Source of the DNA: Nitrospinota bacterium
Lineage (GTDB): Bacteria; UBA8248
Length of the DNA: 5,470 bases
Reading direction: 5' to 3'
Assembly (NCBI GenBank): GCA_003506735.1
Contig: DNYS01000163.1
Location: forward strand, 1 to 5,470
Part shown: positions 1 through 5,439 of the stretch, one piece after another
Layout of the letters: every line of letters begins with the position of its first letter
Position numbering within the stretch: the stretch's first letter is position 1
Program-made: the position numbers and the translations under genes
The notes under the pieces: model-generated
Told to the model about the DNA's origin: nothing
Seen by the model: only the letters and a program-made list of their open reading frames with translations
Databases searched by the model: none

Positions 1-882
1 GGAACGCTGCACATCTATCGCGAGCGCGGCTACCAGTTCGATCAGAACGCCATCAGGCTCGCCATGGGCCTCGCGGACCAGGCGGCCGTCGCCATCCAAA
101 AAGCGAAATTTGTCGAAGACCTGACCACCCACGCCAAACGGCTCGAAGTTTCCGAAGGGCGCCTCCGGTCGATACTCGATTCCGCCCAGGATGCCATTAT
201 CACCATCGACCGGGAGGGATTCATCACCCTTTTCAACAAGGGCGCCGAGAAAATGTTCGGTTACGAGACCCCGGAAATCGTCGGCCGCAATATCAATATC
301 CTGATGCCTTCGCCCTATCGGGAAAACCACGACGGCTACCTCGACGCCTATCGGCGCACCGGCGAGCGGAAGGCCATCGGTTTGGTCCGCACGCTCGACG
401 CACGGCGCAAGAGCGGGGAGATATTTCCCATCGAAATTTCCATTGGCGAGGTCGCCGCCGGAGACGAGCCCCTCTACACTGGAATCATCCGGGACATCAC
501 CGAACGGCACGAAATCGACCGGATGAAAAATGAATTCATCTCCGTCGTGTCCCACGAGATTCGCACCCCGCTCACCTCTCTCAGGGGATCGCTGGGCCTG
601 TTGGCCGGTGGCGTCACCGGCGAATTGAGCAATCAGGGAAAAACCCTCTTGAGCATCGCCGTCAACAATACGGAGCGCCTGATCCGCCTCATCAGCGACA
701 TTCTCGATTTGGAGAAAATCGAATCCGGCTCGATGGAACTCAACATTCATCCCCACAAGGCCGAAAATCTGGCGGAGCGGGCGGTAGAGGTGATGCAGGG
801 CCTCGCCAATGATCACCGGATAACCATCGACAAGGAAATCGAACCCTGCCCGTTGGCTGCGGACGGCGATGCGGTCATCTAG
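1..882 (+). CDS. Hybrid sensor histidine kinase, sensor and HisKA part (partial at left edge; ends at internal TAG)
   Basis: This is the sensory and dimerisation half of a membrane-less-looking histidine kinase. Frame 1 is open from the first base, so the ATG at 64 is internal and the true start lies outside the window. Counting the first codon as residue 1: residues 1-38 are the end of a GAF domain (LADQAAVAIQ is the typical final helix), about 55-160 are a PAS domain, and about 174-240 are HisKA with the H-box SHEIRTPL. The phosphorylated His is residue 185 (codon 553-555). The PAS resembles FixL, with His110 in NHDGYL and Arg130 in IGLVR. The frame stops at TAG 880-882, inside the start of the ATPase domain, where relatives usually have Gln before the N-box. 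The rest continues in the same frame from 883, so this is one gene with a nonsense codon. Without readthrough the product lacks its ATP-binding domain. The family call is firm; the ligand is inferred. Confidence 0.9.
   Translation, partial: GTLHIYRERGYQFDQNAIRLAMGLADQAAVAIQKAKFVEDLTTHAKRLEVSEGRLRSILDSAQDAIITIDREGFITLFNKGAEKMFGYETPEIVGRNINILMPSPYRENHDGYLDAYRRTGERKAIGLVRTLDARRKSGEIFPIEISIGEVAAGDEPLYTGIIRDITERHEIDRMKNEFISVVSHEIRTPLTSLRGSLGLLAGGVTGELSNQGKTLLSIAVNNTERLIRLISDILDLEKIESGSMELNIHPHKAENLAERAVEVMQGLANDHRITIDKEIEPCPLAADGDAVI
880..882 (+). other. In-frame TAG inside the kinase ATPase domain
   Basis: This stop separates GDAVI from VLSNLISNAIKFS. Homologous kinases normally read through this point with a well-conserved Gln just before the V-L-x-N-L motif. 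A single C-to-T change (CAG to TAG) therefore explains it. No frame change accompanies it, and both flanks retain all expected motifs. Confidence 0.9.
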
Positions 883-1977
883 GTGCTGTCGAACCTCATA
901 TCCAACGCCATCAAATTCTCAGACCCTGGAAGCCGCATCCTCATCGGCGCCAAGCGCACGGACTCTTTCGTGGAGTTCCGGGTGGCCGACAACGGGCGCG
1001 GGATTCCGCACGATGCGGTGGAGATGGTATTCGACAGGTTTATGCAGGTGGACTCGTCCGATCAGCGCGAAAAGGGGGGGACCGGCCTCGGCCTTGCGAT
1101 ATGCAGCGCCATCGTCCAACAACACGGCGGACAAATCTGGGTGGAAAGCGCACTCGGGGAGGGCAGCACCTTTTACTTCACCCTTCCACGTTCGGAGCTC
1201 GCCTCCGTTCAGGATACCCCGCCCGTCCCGTCCGTTTCGCCCTCCGTATTGGTTTGCGAAGACGACCCAGAATTCACCGAGTTGCTGCGGGCTCTCCTGG
1301 AAGGCGCCGGATATTATTTTATACCCACCCCCTCCGCCGGGGCTGCGATGGCTTATATCGAGAAAAATTCGGTGGCCGCCGTGGTGCTGGACATCCATCT
1401 GCCGGGTATGAGCGGACTCGAAATGCTGAACGCGATTCAAGACCTCCCGGAGGCGCAAAGGCCTCCCGTCATCGTCGTGAGCCGGGATAAGCGTTCCGAA
1501 CATCCGGATTTGCCTCCCCTCGCCCTGCTCGATTGGATCACAAAACCCATCGACGAGGCGCGCCTGCTCGCGAGGCTGAAAGCCGTCCTGAAAGTGGGGA
1601 AACCGGGGACCGCCCTCCTGGTGGACGACGACCCCGATTTCTGCGCCGTTATCGCCCAGCTCCTGGAAAGGAAAAACATCATCGTCGAAACGGCCGGTAA
1701 CGGGGTGGCGGCGGTGAAAATCTACCGGAAGAGCGTTCCGGACATAATCATTTTGGACCTTGTCATGCCCGATGGCGACGGATTTTATGTGATAGACGAA
1801 CTGCGAGGCGATTTGGAGAGCCGGAGAACACCGATCGTCATATATTCCGCCAAAGAGCCGACCTCCGAGGAGAAAAAGCGCATCGCGACGGACACCACGA
1901 TTTTCTTGACGAAACTGAAAATCCCCCAGGACGAATTTGTGGGGCATGTTGTAGAATTATTGGGGGACGGCCGGTAA
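883..1977 (+). CDS. Hybrid sensor histidine kinase, HATPase_c-REC-REC part (continuation after the TAG)
   Basis: This is the catalytic and receiver half of the same kinase, in the same frame as the preceding part. The N-box (NLISNAIKFS, from 892), G1 box (DNGRGIP, from 988), F-box region (FDRFMQV) and G2 box (GGTGLGLAI, about 1078-1104) form a complete GHKL ATPase. Two receivers follow. REC1 starts near 1246 with the acidic pair EDD, phosphoacceptor Asp at 1390-1392 (LDIHLPG) and Lys in ITKPI. REC2 starts near 1612 with DDD, phosphoacceptor Asp at 1756-1758 (LDLVMP), Ser in IYSAKE, and a Lys followed by Leu instead of the usual Pro. The GTG at 883 directly abuts the stop and could be called as a start, but no good ribosome-binding site precedes it. 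The ATPase domain is complete only if the codons before 880 are included. It ends at TAA 1975-1977, 33 bases before the next gene. Confidence 0.92.
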   Translation: MLSNLISNAIKFSDPGSRILIGAKRTDSFVEFRVADNGRGIPHDAVEMVFDRFMQVDSSDQREKGGTGLGLAICSAIVQQHGGQIWVESALGEGSTFYFTLPRSELASVQDTPPVPSVSPSVLVCEDDPEFTELLRALLEGAGYYFIPTPSAGAAMAYIEKNSVAAVVLDIHLPGMSGLEMLNAIQDLPEAQRPPVIVVSRDKRSEHPDLPPLALLDWITKPIDEARLLARLKAVLKVGKPGTALLVDDDPDFCAVIAQLLERKNIIVETAGNGVAAVKIYRKSVPDIIILDLVMPDGDGFYVIDELRGDLESRRTPIVIYSAKEPTSEEKKRIATDTTIFLTKLKIPQDEFVGHVVELLGDGR

Positions 1978-1994
1978 GCTCCTCTGCATTGAAC

Positions 1995-2000
1995 GAAGGA
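1995..2000 (+). promoter_or_regulatory. Ribosome-binding site of the CheY-like gene
   Basis: The sequence GAAGGA lies ten bases before the ATG at 2011, a slightly long but acceptable Shine-Dalgarno spacing. It supports the ATG at 2011 as the start. Confidence 0.6.
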
Positions 2001-2010
2001 AACCCACGAT

Positions 2011-2385
2011 ATGGCGAACGAGAAGATCCTGCTGATTGACGATGAGGACGATATCCGGACGATTGCCCATATGAGCTTGCAGGCGGTGGGCGGCTTCGAG
2101 GTCCTCCTCGCCTCCGGGGGGGAGGAGGGATTGAAAATATCGGCCCGCGAGAAACCGGATCTGATATTACTCGACGCGATGATGCCCGGCCTGGACGGCC
2201 CCGGCACGCTGAAGCGCCTGAAGAGCGACCCCGAGTGCGTGGATATCCCCGTTGTGTTTTTGACCGCCAAGGCCCAGCAGATGGAGTTAAACGAGTTAAA
2301 GGAAATGGGAGCCGAAGGGGTGCTCACGAAGCCGTTCGATCCGATGACGCTGCCGGATCAAATCCGGCCCTTTTTGCCCTCCTGA
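2011..2385 (+). CDS. Stand-alone receiver-domain response regulator (CheY-like)
   Basis: This intact 124-residue protein is a single receiver domain with no output domain, the usual length for CheY or Spo0F-type phosphate shuttles. All signature residues are present: acidic pocket Asp10-Asp11, phosphoacceptor Asp55 (LLDAMMPG), Thr85 (FLTAK) and Lys107 (LTKPF). The ATG at 2011 has a Shine-Dalgarno sequence at 1995-2000, and the stop is TGA 2383-2385. It sits between the hybrid kinase and the Hpt protein, so it probably receives phosphate from the kinase or passes it to or from the Hpt. It could equally act on a partner protein elsewhere. It is too short to bind DNA and carries none of the flagellar-switch context that would make it a chemotaxis CheY. 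It is one of only two signalling genes here with no lesion. Confidence 0.93.
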   Translation: MANEKILLIDDEDDIRTIAHMSLQAVGGFEVLLASGGEEGLKISAREKPDLILLDAMMPGLDGPGTLKRLKSDPECVDIPVVFLTAKAQQMELNELKEMGAEGVLTKPFDPMTLPDQIRPFLPS

Positions 2386-2412
2386 ATTCACCGATAATAA
2401 AAAAGAACTGCC

Positions 2413-2772
2413 ATGCCCGACACCGACACCGCCAAATCCGACGCTCTGGCATCCGCTCTCGGGGCGCTCCGTTCGGATTACCTGAACCCCTGGCCGGAGA
2501 AATTGGCGCGGTTCGCCGCCCTCGTCCGGGAGCTGGATAATCCGCAAACGGCCGCGGACGTTCTCGCGAATTTTCGCACGGAGTTTCACCGGCTCGCCGG
2601 ATCGGGGGGTTCCTACGGATTTCCCAAGGTGTCCGACCAGGGACGCGAGGCCGAATTATTCGTCGTTTCAATCATCGAGGCCGGTGGGACCGTTTCCGCG
2701 GAGTCCGCGCAAAAAATTCAGGACTACATCGTCAATCTCGATACCCTATTCAATGCCGCAATCAAAGATTAA
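2413..2772 (+). CDS. Hpt domain phosphotransfer protein
   Basis: This 119-residue, mostly helical protein carries one Hpt four-helix-bundle domain. The phosphorylatable histidine is His59 (codon 2587-2589) in FHRLAGSGGSYGF, matching the Hpt pattern H-x-L-x-G-S-x-x-x-x-G, with Ala where many members have Lys. The following helix (VSDQGREAE) also fits. Its role would be to shuttle phosphate between the kinase receivers and the downstream regulator. The ATG at 2413 lies 27 bases after the preceding stop and has only a weak purine-rich site (AAAAGAA, 2400-2406). The frame ends at TAA 2770-2772, but the same frame stays open through 2773-2829 into the next regulator, so a broken fusion protein is possible. 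As a separate protein it is complete. Confidence 0.85.
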   Translation: MPDTDTAKSDALASALGALRSDYLNPWPEKLARFAALVRELDNPQTAADVLANFRTEFHRLAGSGGSYGFPKVSDQGREAELFVVSIIEAGGTVSAESAQKIQDYIVNLDTLFNAAIKD

Positions 2773-2829
2773 GGACAGAAAACCCCCTCCGGGGCGTCGT
2801 ATCCCGAGGCGAAGCCCACCGGCGAGGGA

Positions 2830-3507
2830 TTGCGTAAAATCGCCGTCTTCGATTCCGACCCGGAATATATACAGGCCCTGATCGAGCAGGGACCGGGAAA
2901 GGGATGCGAATTCGCCGTATGGGATCAGACGGAAGACCCCCTGGCGTTTCTCCGCGGGCTTCGGCCGCATTCGGTTCTGACGGAATTCCGTGTGGGAGGG
3001 GCGGATGGGACCGATTTGTGCCAAAAGATCAAGGCCGACCCGGCCCTGTCGGAAACGCCCGTGATTTTCACGAGCGCGCAATCGGATTTGAACAGCCGCC
3101 TCAAAGCCGCCCAGGCCGGGGGAAATTCTTTTTCCGCAAAACCGATCCTCGTCGATCCGCTCTTCGAATATCTCGAATTGGTCAGCGGCCCGCCTCCGGA
3201 CATTCCGATTCGGGTCCTGGCGGTGGAGGACGACCCGGACCATGCCTTTCTCGTTCAACGAGTCCTAAAAGATGACGGCTACCTGACCCGTATCTGCGCG
3301 AACCCGGGGCAAATTCTGGCCGATCTCGGGGAATTCAATCCCGATCTGCTTTTGCGCGACGTGCACTTACCCGGATACAACGGTTTTGATTTGGCGCAGG
3401 TCGTGCGCCAGGACAGGCGTTATTGGATGCTCCCGATTATTTTCATGACCGCGATGGAATTCGACAGGGGTCATCTGAAGGCATTGGAGGCCGGGGGCGA
3501 CGATTAG
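2830..3507 (+). CDS. PleD-like response regulator, REC-REC part (ends at internal TAG)
   Basis: This is the N-terminal part of a REC-REC-GGDEF diguanylate cyclase. The first receiver (about residues 2-120, counting TTG 2830 as 1) has acidic Asp8 and Asp10, Thr81-Ser82 and Lys104 (AKP). At the phosphoacceptor position it has Glu52 (VLTEFRVGG, codon 2983-2985), so it probably cannot be phosphorylated normally. The second receiver (from about residue 127) is canonical as far as it goes: EDD pocket, Asp177 (LRDVHLPG, codon 3358-3360) and Thr207 (MTAM). The frame meets TAG 3505-3507 between GGDD and LVKP, just before the conserved Lys, where relatives usually have Tyr or Phe. TTG 2830 is the only plausible start codon near the domain edge. 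The nearest purine tract (GAGGG, 2824-2828) is too close for a good ribosome site, so the start is uncertain and a fusion to the Hpt protein is an alternative. Confidence 0.85.
   Translation: MRKIAVFDSDPEYIQALIEQGPGKGCEFAVWDQTEDPLAFLRGLRPHSVLTEFRVGGADGTDLCQKIKADPALSETPVIFTSAQSDLNSRLKAAQAGGNSFSAKPILVDPLFEYLELVSGPPPDIPIRVLAVEDDPDHAFLVQRVLKDDGYLTRICANPGQILADLGEFNPDLLLRDVHLPGYNGFDLAQVVRQDRRYWMLPIIFMTAMEFDRGHLKALEAGGDD
3505..3507 (+). other. In-frame TAG inside the second receiver of the PleD-like protein
   Basis: GGDD is followed by TAG and then LVKPMIP in the same frame. Receivers typically read G-x-D-D-[YF]-L-x-K-P here, so the stop replaces one aromatic-type residue, and TAT or TAC to TAG is a single-base change. 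The downstream Lys codon is 3514-3516. Confidence 0.9.
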
Positions 3508-4084
3508 CTCGTGAAACCGATGATCCCCGGCTTCTCCTCCGCTCCGTCCGCACCCGGAGCGAGCGCGCGTTTTTGATCCGATCGCTTTCCGACCAGGACG
3601 GGCTGACCCGCATCCTGAACCGCGCCTCCATGATGCGCCAGTTCGACGGCTTGTTGTCGCGGGCCAAGCGCTACTCGGAAAAAATGGCGGTCGCCATGGT
3701 CGATATCGACCATTTCAAATCCATGAACGACACCTATGGGCACCAGGCCGGAGACGCCATTCTCCGGGATCTGGCCCAGTTTCTCCGGAAAAATATCCGC
3801 CAGTCGGATGTGGTCGGGAGGTACGGAGGCGAGGAGTTCACCCTGTTTTCCCTCAAACCGACGCCCAAACGGCGGTGGCCACCTTGGACAAGCTTCGGGT
3901 GGAATTCGGGAAACGGAACCACCCCTTGCCGGGCGGCGGTTTCGCCTCCGTCACCTTCAGCGGCGGCGTTGCCGAATTTCCCCGAAGCGGGGAGGATCGC
4001 GTCTCCCTCATCGCCGCGGCCGACAGCGCCCTATACGCCTCAAAGGAAGGGGGCCGCAACCGCATTTCGCTCGCCTCCTCCTGA
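3508..4084 (+). pseudogene. GGDEF (diguanylate cyclase) domain part of the PleD-like protein, two frameshifts
   Basis: This is the output half of the preceding regulator, which would make c-di-GMP from two GTP. From 3508 the original frame reads LVKPMIP. It then needs a -1 correction at the C4 run 3525-3528 to continue as LLLRSVRTRSERA and DGLTRILNRA. In this second frame the catalytic features are intact: DIDHFK, NDTYGHQAGD, the inhibitory I-site RQSD (3798-3809), and GGEEF (3825-3839) five residues after it. A second -1 correction at the T4 run 3846-3849 restores FPQTDAQTAVATLDKLRVEF and the C-terminal ADSALYASKEGGRNR helix. The stop is TGA 4082-4084. With both bases restored and the TAG read, 2830-4084 gives about 418 residues, close to the size of PleD. 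As sequenced, no full-length enzyme can be made. Confidence 0.88.
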
Positions 4085-4114
4085 CCGGCAAGCTCCGTAA
4101 ATCACCCTTTCCAT

Positions 4115-4354
4115 TCACGGCTGGACCACCGGGGACATGCCCTCGTCGATATTGATCGCCCCTCCCGCGATACCGGAGGCCGCGTCCGAGGCCAGGAAAC
4201 AGGCCATGTTGGCGTACTCTTCCGCATCTCCCATCCGGCCGAGGGGGATTTTCTTCCCGCGTTCCTTCTCATACTCCTCGTAGGACATATCCGGAATTTC
4301 GTTTTCCGCACGCTTCGTATATTCTTGTGGGCCGGAGATCGGCCAAATCGGCAC
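4115..4354 (-). pseudogene. C-terminal fragment of a short-chain dehydrogenase/reductase (SDR)
   Basis: About 79 residues match the last third of classical SDR enzymes: the variable substrate-loop helix (SYEEYEKERGKKI), then PLGRMGDAEEYANMACFLASDAASGIAGGAINIDEG. This is the usual ending P-L-G-R-x-G-x-x-E-[ED] through F-L-A-S-D to the final G-G strand. The NAD(P)-binding TGxxxGIG motif and the catalytic Ser-Tyr-Lys are absent. The reading frame begins in unrelated sequence, and the in-frame TGA upstream is at 4376-4378. A lipoprotein gene on the opposite strand occupies the place where the rest of the enzyme should be. The stop is TGA 4115-4117, convergent with the cyclase gene 30 bases away. 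This is almost certainly a 5'-truncated remnant. The GTG at 4354 is only where the frame could formally start. The substrate cannot be inferred. Confidence 0.75.
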
Positions 4355-4379
4355 GCATGGGTTATCGCGGAATTTTCAT

Positions 4380-4649
4380 ATGAAAGTAACCGCCATCGTT
4401 CTTCTTCTGGGCCTAGCGTTCCTCACGGCCTGCACCGGACCCGCACCTGCGCCCCCGCCCCGGGCGCCAAAAACCCGGGCGCCCGCATCGGCCCCGCCCG
4501 CGTTCCGATCCGCCGTTTCGGGCGGGTTCCGGAAAAAGGGGCAGGACTGCGTACGCCAGTGCCGCACGCTGTTCCAGTCGCTCAAAGGCCCCAGGGCGCG
4601 CCTGCCCGCCGATGCCTGCTGCCATTGCTTTAAAATCTGCCCGAAATAA
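4380..4649 (+). CDS. Small cysteine-rich lipoprotein of unknown function
   Basis: This predicted 89-residue protein has an N-terminal Lys, a hydrophobic stretch (residues 5-16) and a lipobox L-T-A-C with the lipidated cysteine at 18. That points to signal peptidase II processing and membrane anchoring. Residues 20-41 are a Pro/Ala-rich linker. The C-terminal part holds six further cysteines at 57, 61, 80, 81, 83 and 87, giving two C-x3-C pairs (57/61 and 83/87) flanking a Cys-Cys. These could form disulphides or bind a metal. The ATG at 4380 gives the signal peptide directly, but no convincing Shine-Dalgarno sequence precedes it. I do not recognise a family. A GC-rich random frame is possible, yet the signal peptide, lipobox and clustered cysteines together argue for a real gene. 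It ends at TAA 4647-4649. Confidence 0.6.
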   Translation: MKVTAIVLLLGLAFLTACTGPAPAPPPRAPKTRAPASAPPAFRSAVSGGFRKKGQDCVRQCRTLFQSLKGPRARLPADACCHCFKICPK

Positions 4650-4664
4650 GGAGGCGAATGAGTT

Positions 4665-4689
4665 CGGGCCGCGGGCCCGCAAGCGGGCC
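4665..4689. repeat. Overlapping GC-rich inverted repeats with alternative pairings
   Basis: The middle arm GGCCCG (4674-4679) can pair with CGGGCC on its left (4665-4670, loop GCG). Extended to GGCCCGC (4674-4680), it can pair instead with GCGGGCC on its right (4683-4689, loop AA). The two stems exclude each other. They lie between the lipoprotein stop and the end of the opposing regulator gene, so they may act as a transcription end point for either strand. No T-run follows on either side, so a standard intrinsic terminator is not supported. Confidence 0.45.
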
Positions 4690-4696
4690 GTTCCGC

Positions 4697-4717
4697 GTCC
4701 GGCTTCGGCCGGCGGAC
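4697..4717. repeat. Hairpin with TTCG tetraloop in the convergent intergenic region
   Basis: CCGGC (4699-4703), TTCG (4704-4707) and GCCGG (4708-4712) form a perfect five-base-pair stem closed by the very stable C(TTCG)G loop. An alternative outer pairing, GTCC with GGAC (4697-4700 and 4714-4717), is possible. It is 48 bases upstream of the end of the opposing response regulator and 50 bases past the lipoprotein stop. No T-tract is present. It may be a transcript-end stabilising hairpin. Confidence 0.4.
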
Positions 4718-4764
4718 CATTTCCATAAAGATGCGCAGGGCCGAATTGGTGCGGGAAGCGGGGC

Positions 4765-5432
4765 TCAGGAATCGCCGGGCAAAAACTTGTACCCGAATCC
4801 GTAAATCGTCATGAAGTGGGAAGGTTGGGCCGGATCGGCCTCCAGTTTTTTCCGAATTCTCAGGATAAAATTACCGATGTTCCGGGTGCCGATCCCGGAG
4901 GATTGGCCCCAAATATCCTCGAATATTTTCTCGCGGCTCACCGCCTCGCCGGGTCGGCGGATGAGGTAGGTCAACAGTTCGAATTCTTTTTGCGTAAATT
5001 CCACCGGGGCGCCTTTCCGGTAGACCTCCCGAGTGACGAAATTAACGGACACATCGCCGAAGCGGATCTCTTCATCTTTGCCGGATTGATTTTTTCGCCT
5101 TAAAATGGCTTTCACCCGCGCACTGAGTTCCAGCATATTAAACGGCTTGGTGACATAATCGTCCGCCCCCATCTCCAGCCCGCGAACCTTATCGAAGTCA
5201 TCGTCCAGCCGGGTGAGCATGATGATGTAAATTTCAGAATCGATTTCCTGGATTCTTTTGCATACCTCCAGACCGCTTATCTCCGTCGGGCGCTTCCTCT
5301 TTCGCGAGAGTCAACCCCCTTTTCTCCGTTCTCGGCGATCAGGATGGAATATCCCTTCGCCCCGAAAGAGCGCTCAAGTAGAAACAGGGGGTCGGAATCG
5401 TCGTCTATCACCAGAATCCTGGGAGAACCCAC
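4765..5432 (-). pseudogene. OmpR/PhoB-family response regulator with damaged receiver
   Basis: This is a DNA-binding response regulator with a receiver and a winged-helix domain. GTG 5430-5432 is the start: GAGG lies seven bases upstream and an in-frame TGA precedes it. The first 41 residues are normal, with the acidic pocket IDDD at residues 9-12. The frame then shifts near 5309-5312 (GACTCTCGCG reads properly as GAC CTC GCG with one T removed) and as written stops at TAA 5277-5279. After AKEEAPD the sequence jumps to EISGLEVCKRIQ, skipping about nine residues that include the phosphoacceptor Asp, which implies a deletion of about 26 bases near 5283. The remainder is intact: Thr in MLTR, Lys in VTKPF, and from about 5077 a full winged helix (FTQKEFELLTYL, then NFILRIRKKLE, ending GFGYKFLPG). 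ATG 5218-5220 could start a shorter DNA-binding product. The restored length is about 230 residues, typical for the family. Confidence 0.85.
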
Positions 5433-5439
5433 TCTACGG

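Noticed and set aside
883..885. GTG directly after the TAG as a natural start for a separate ATPase-receiver protein
   Set aside because: There is no clear ribosome-binding site, and the ATPase domain is cut within its first part, so a broken single gene fits better. Termination-reinitiation cannot be fully excluded.
869..1411. Plus-strand open frame overlapping the TAG in the kinase, considered as a frameshifted continuation
   Set aside because: Its translation has no kinase motif, whereas the original frame continues perfectly after the TAG.
919..1947. Long minus-strand open frame of 342 codons opposite the kinase
   Set aside because: It mirrors the conserved ATPase and receiver codons of the plus strand, has low-complexity basic and Gly-rich composition, and no recognisable domain.
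1978..2010. Possible promoter or terminator between the kinase and the CheY-like gene
   Set aside because: There is no hairpin with T-run and no convincing -10/-35 pair in 33 bases; co-transcription is simpler.
1785..2327. Minus-strand open frame of 180 codons, very rich in Ser
   Set aside because: It lies opposite the end of the kinase and the CheY-like gene and spans the gap between them; its composition is that of an antisense shadow.
2746..3258. Minus-strand open frame opposite the first receiver of the cyclase
   Set aside because: The plus-strand frame shows receiver motifs throughout; this one shows nothing recognisable.
4325..4726. Other open frames overlapping the lipoprotein on both strands
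   Set aside because: They are Arg/Ala/Gly/Pro-rich products of GC-rich sequence without signal peptide or domain; the lipoprotein frame alone has a coherent architecture.
4085..4764. Insertion sequence, att site or CRISPR remnants in the junction zone
   Set aside because: No direct repeats, terminal inverted repeats, transposase motifs, tRNA end or spacer-repeat pattern could be seen.
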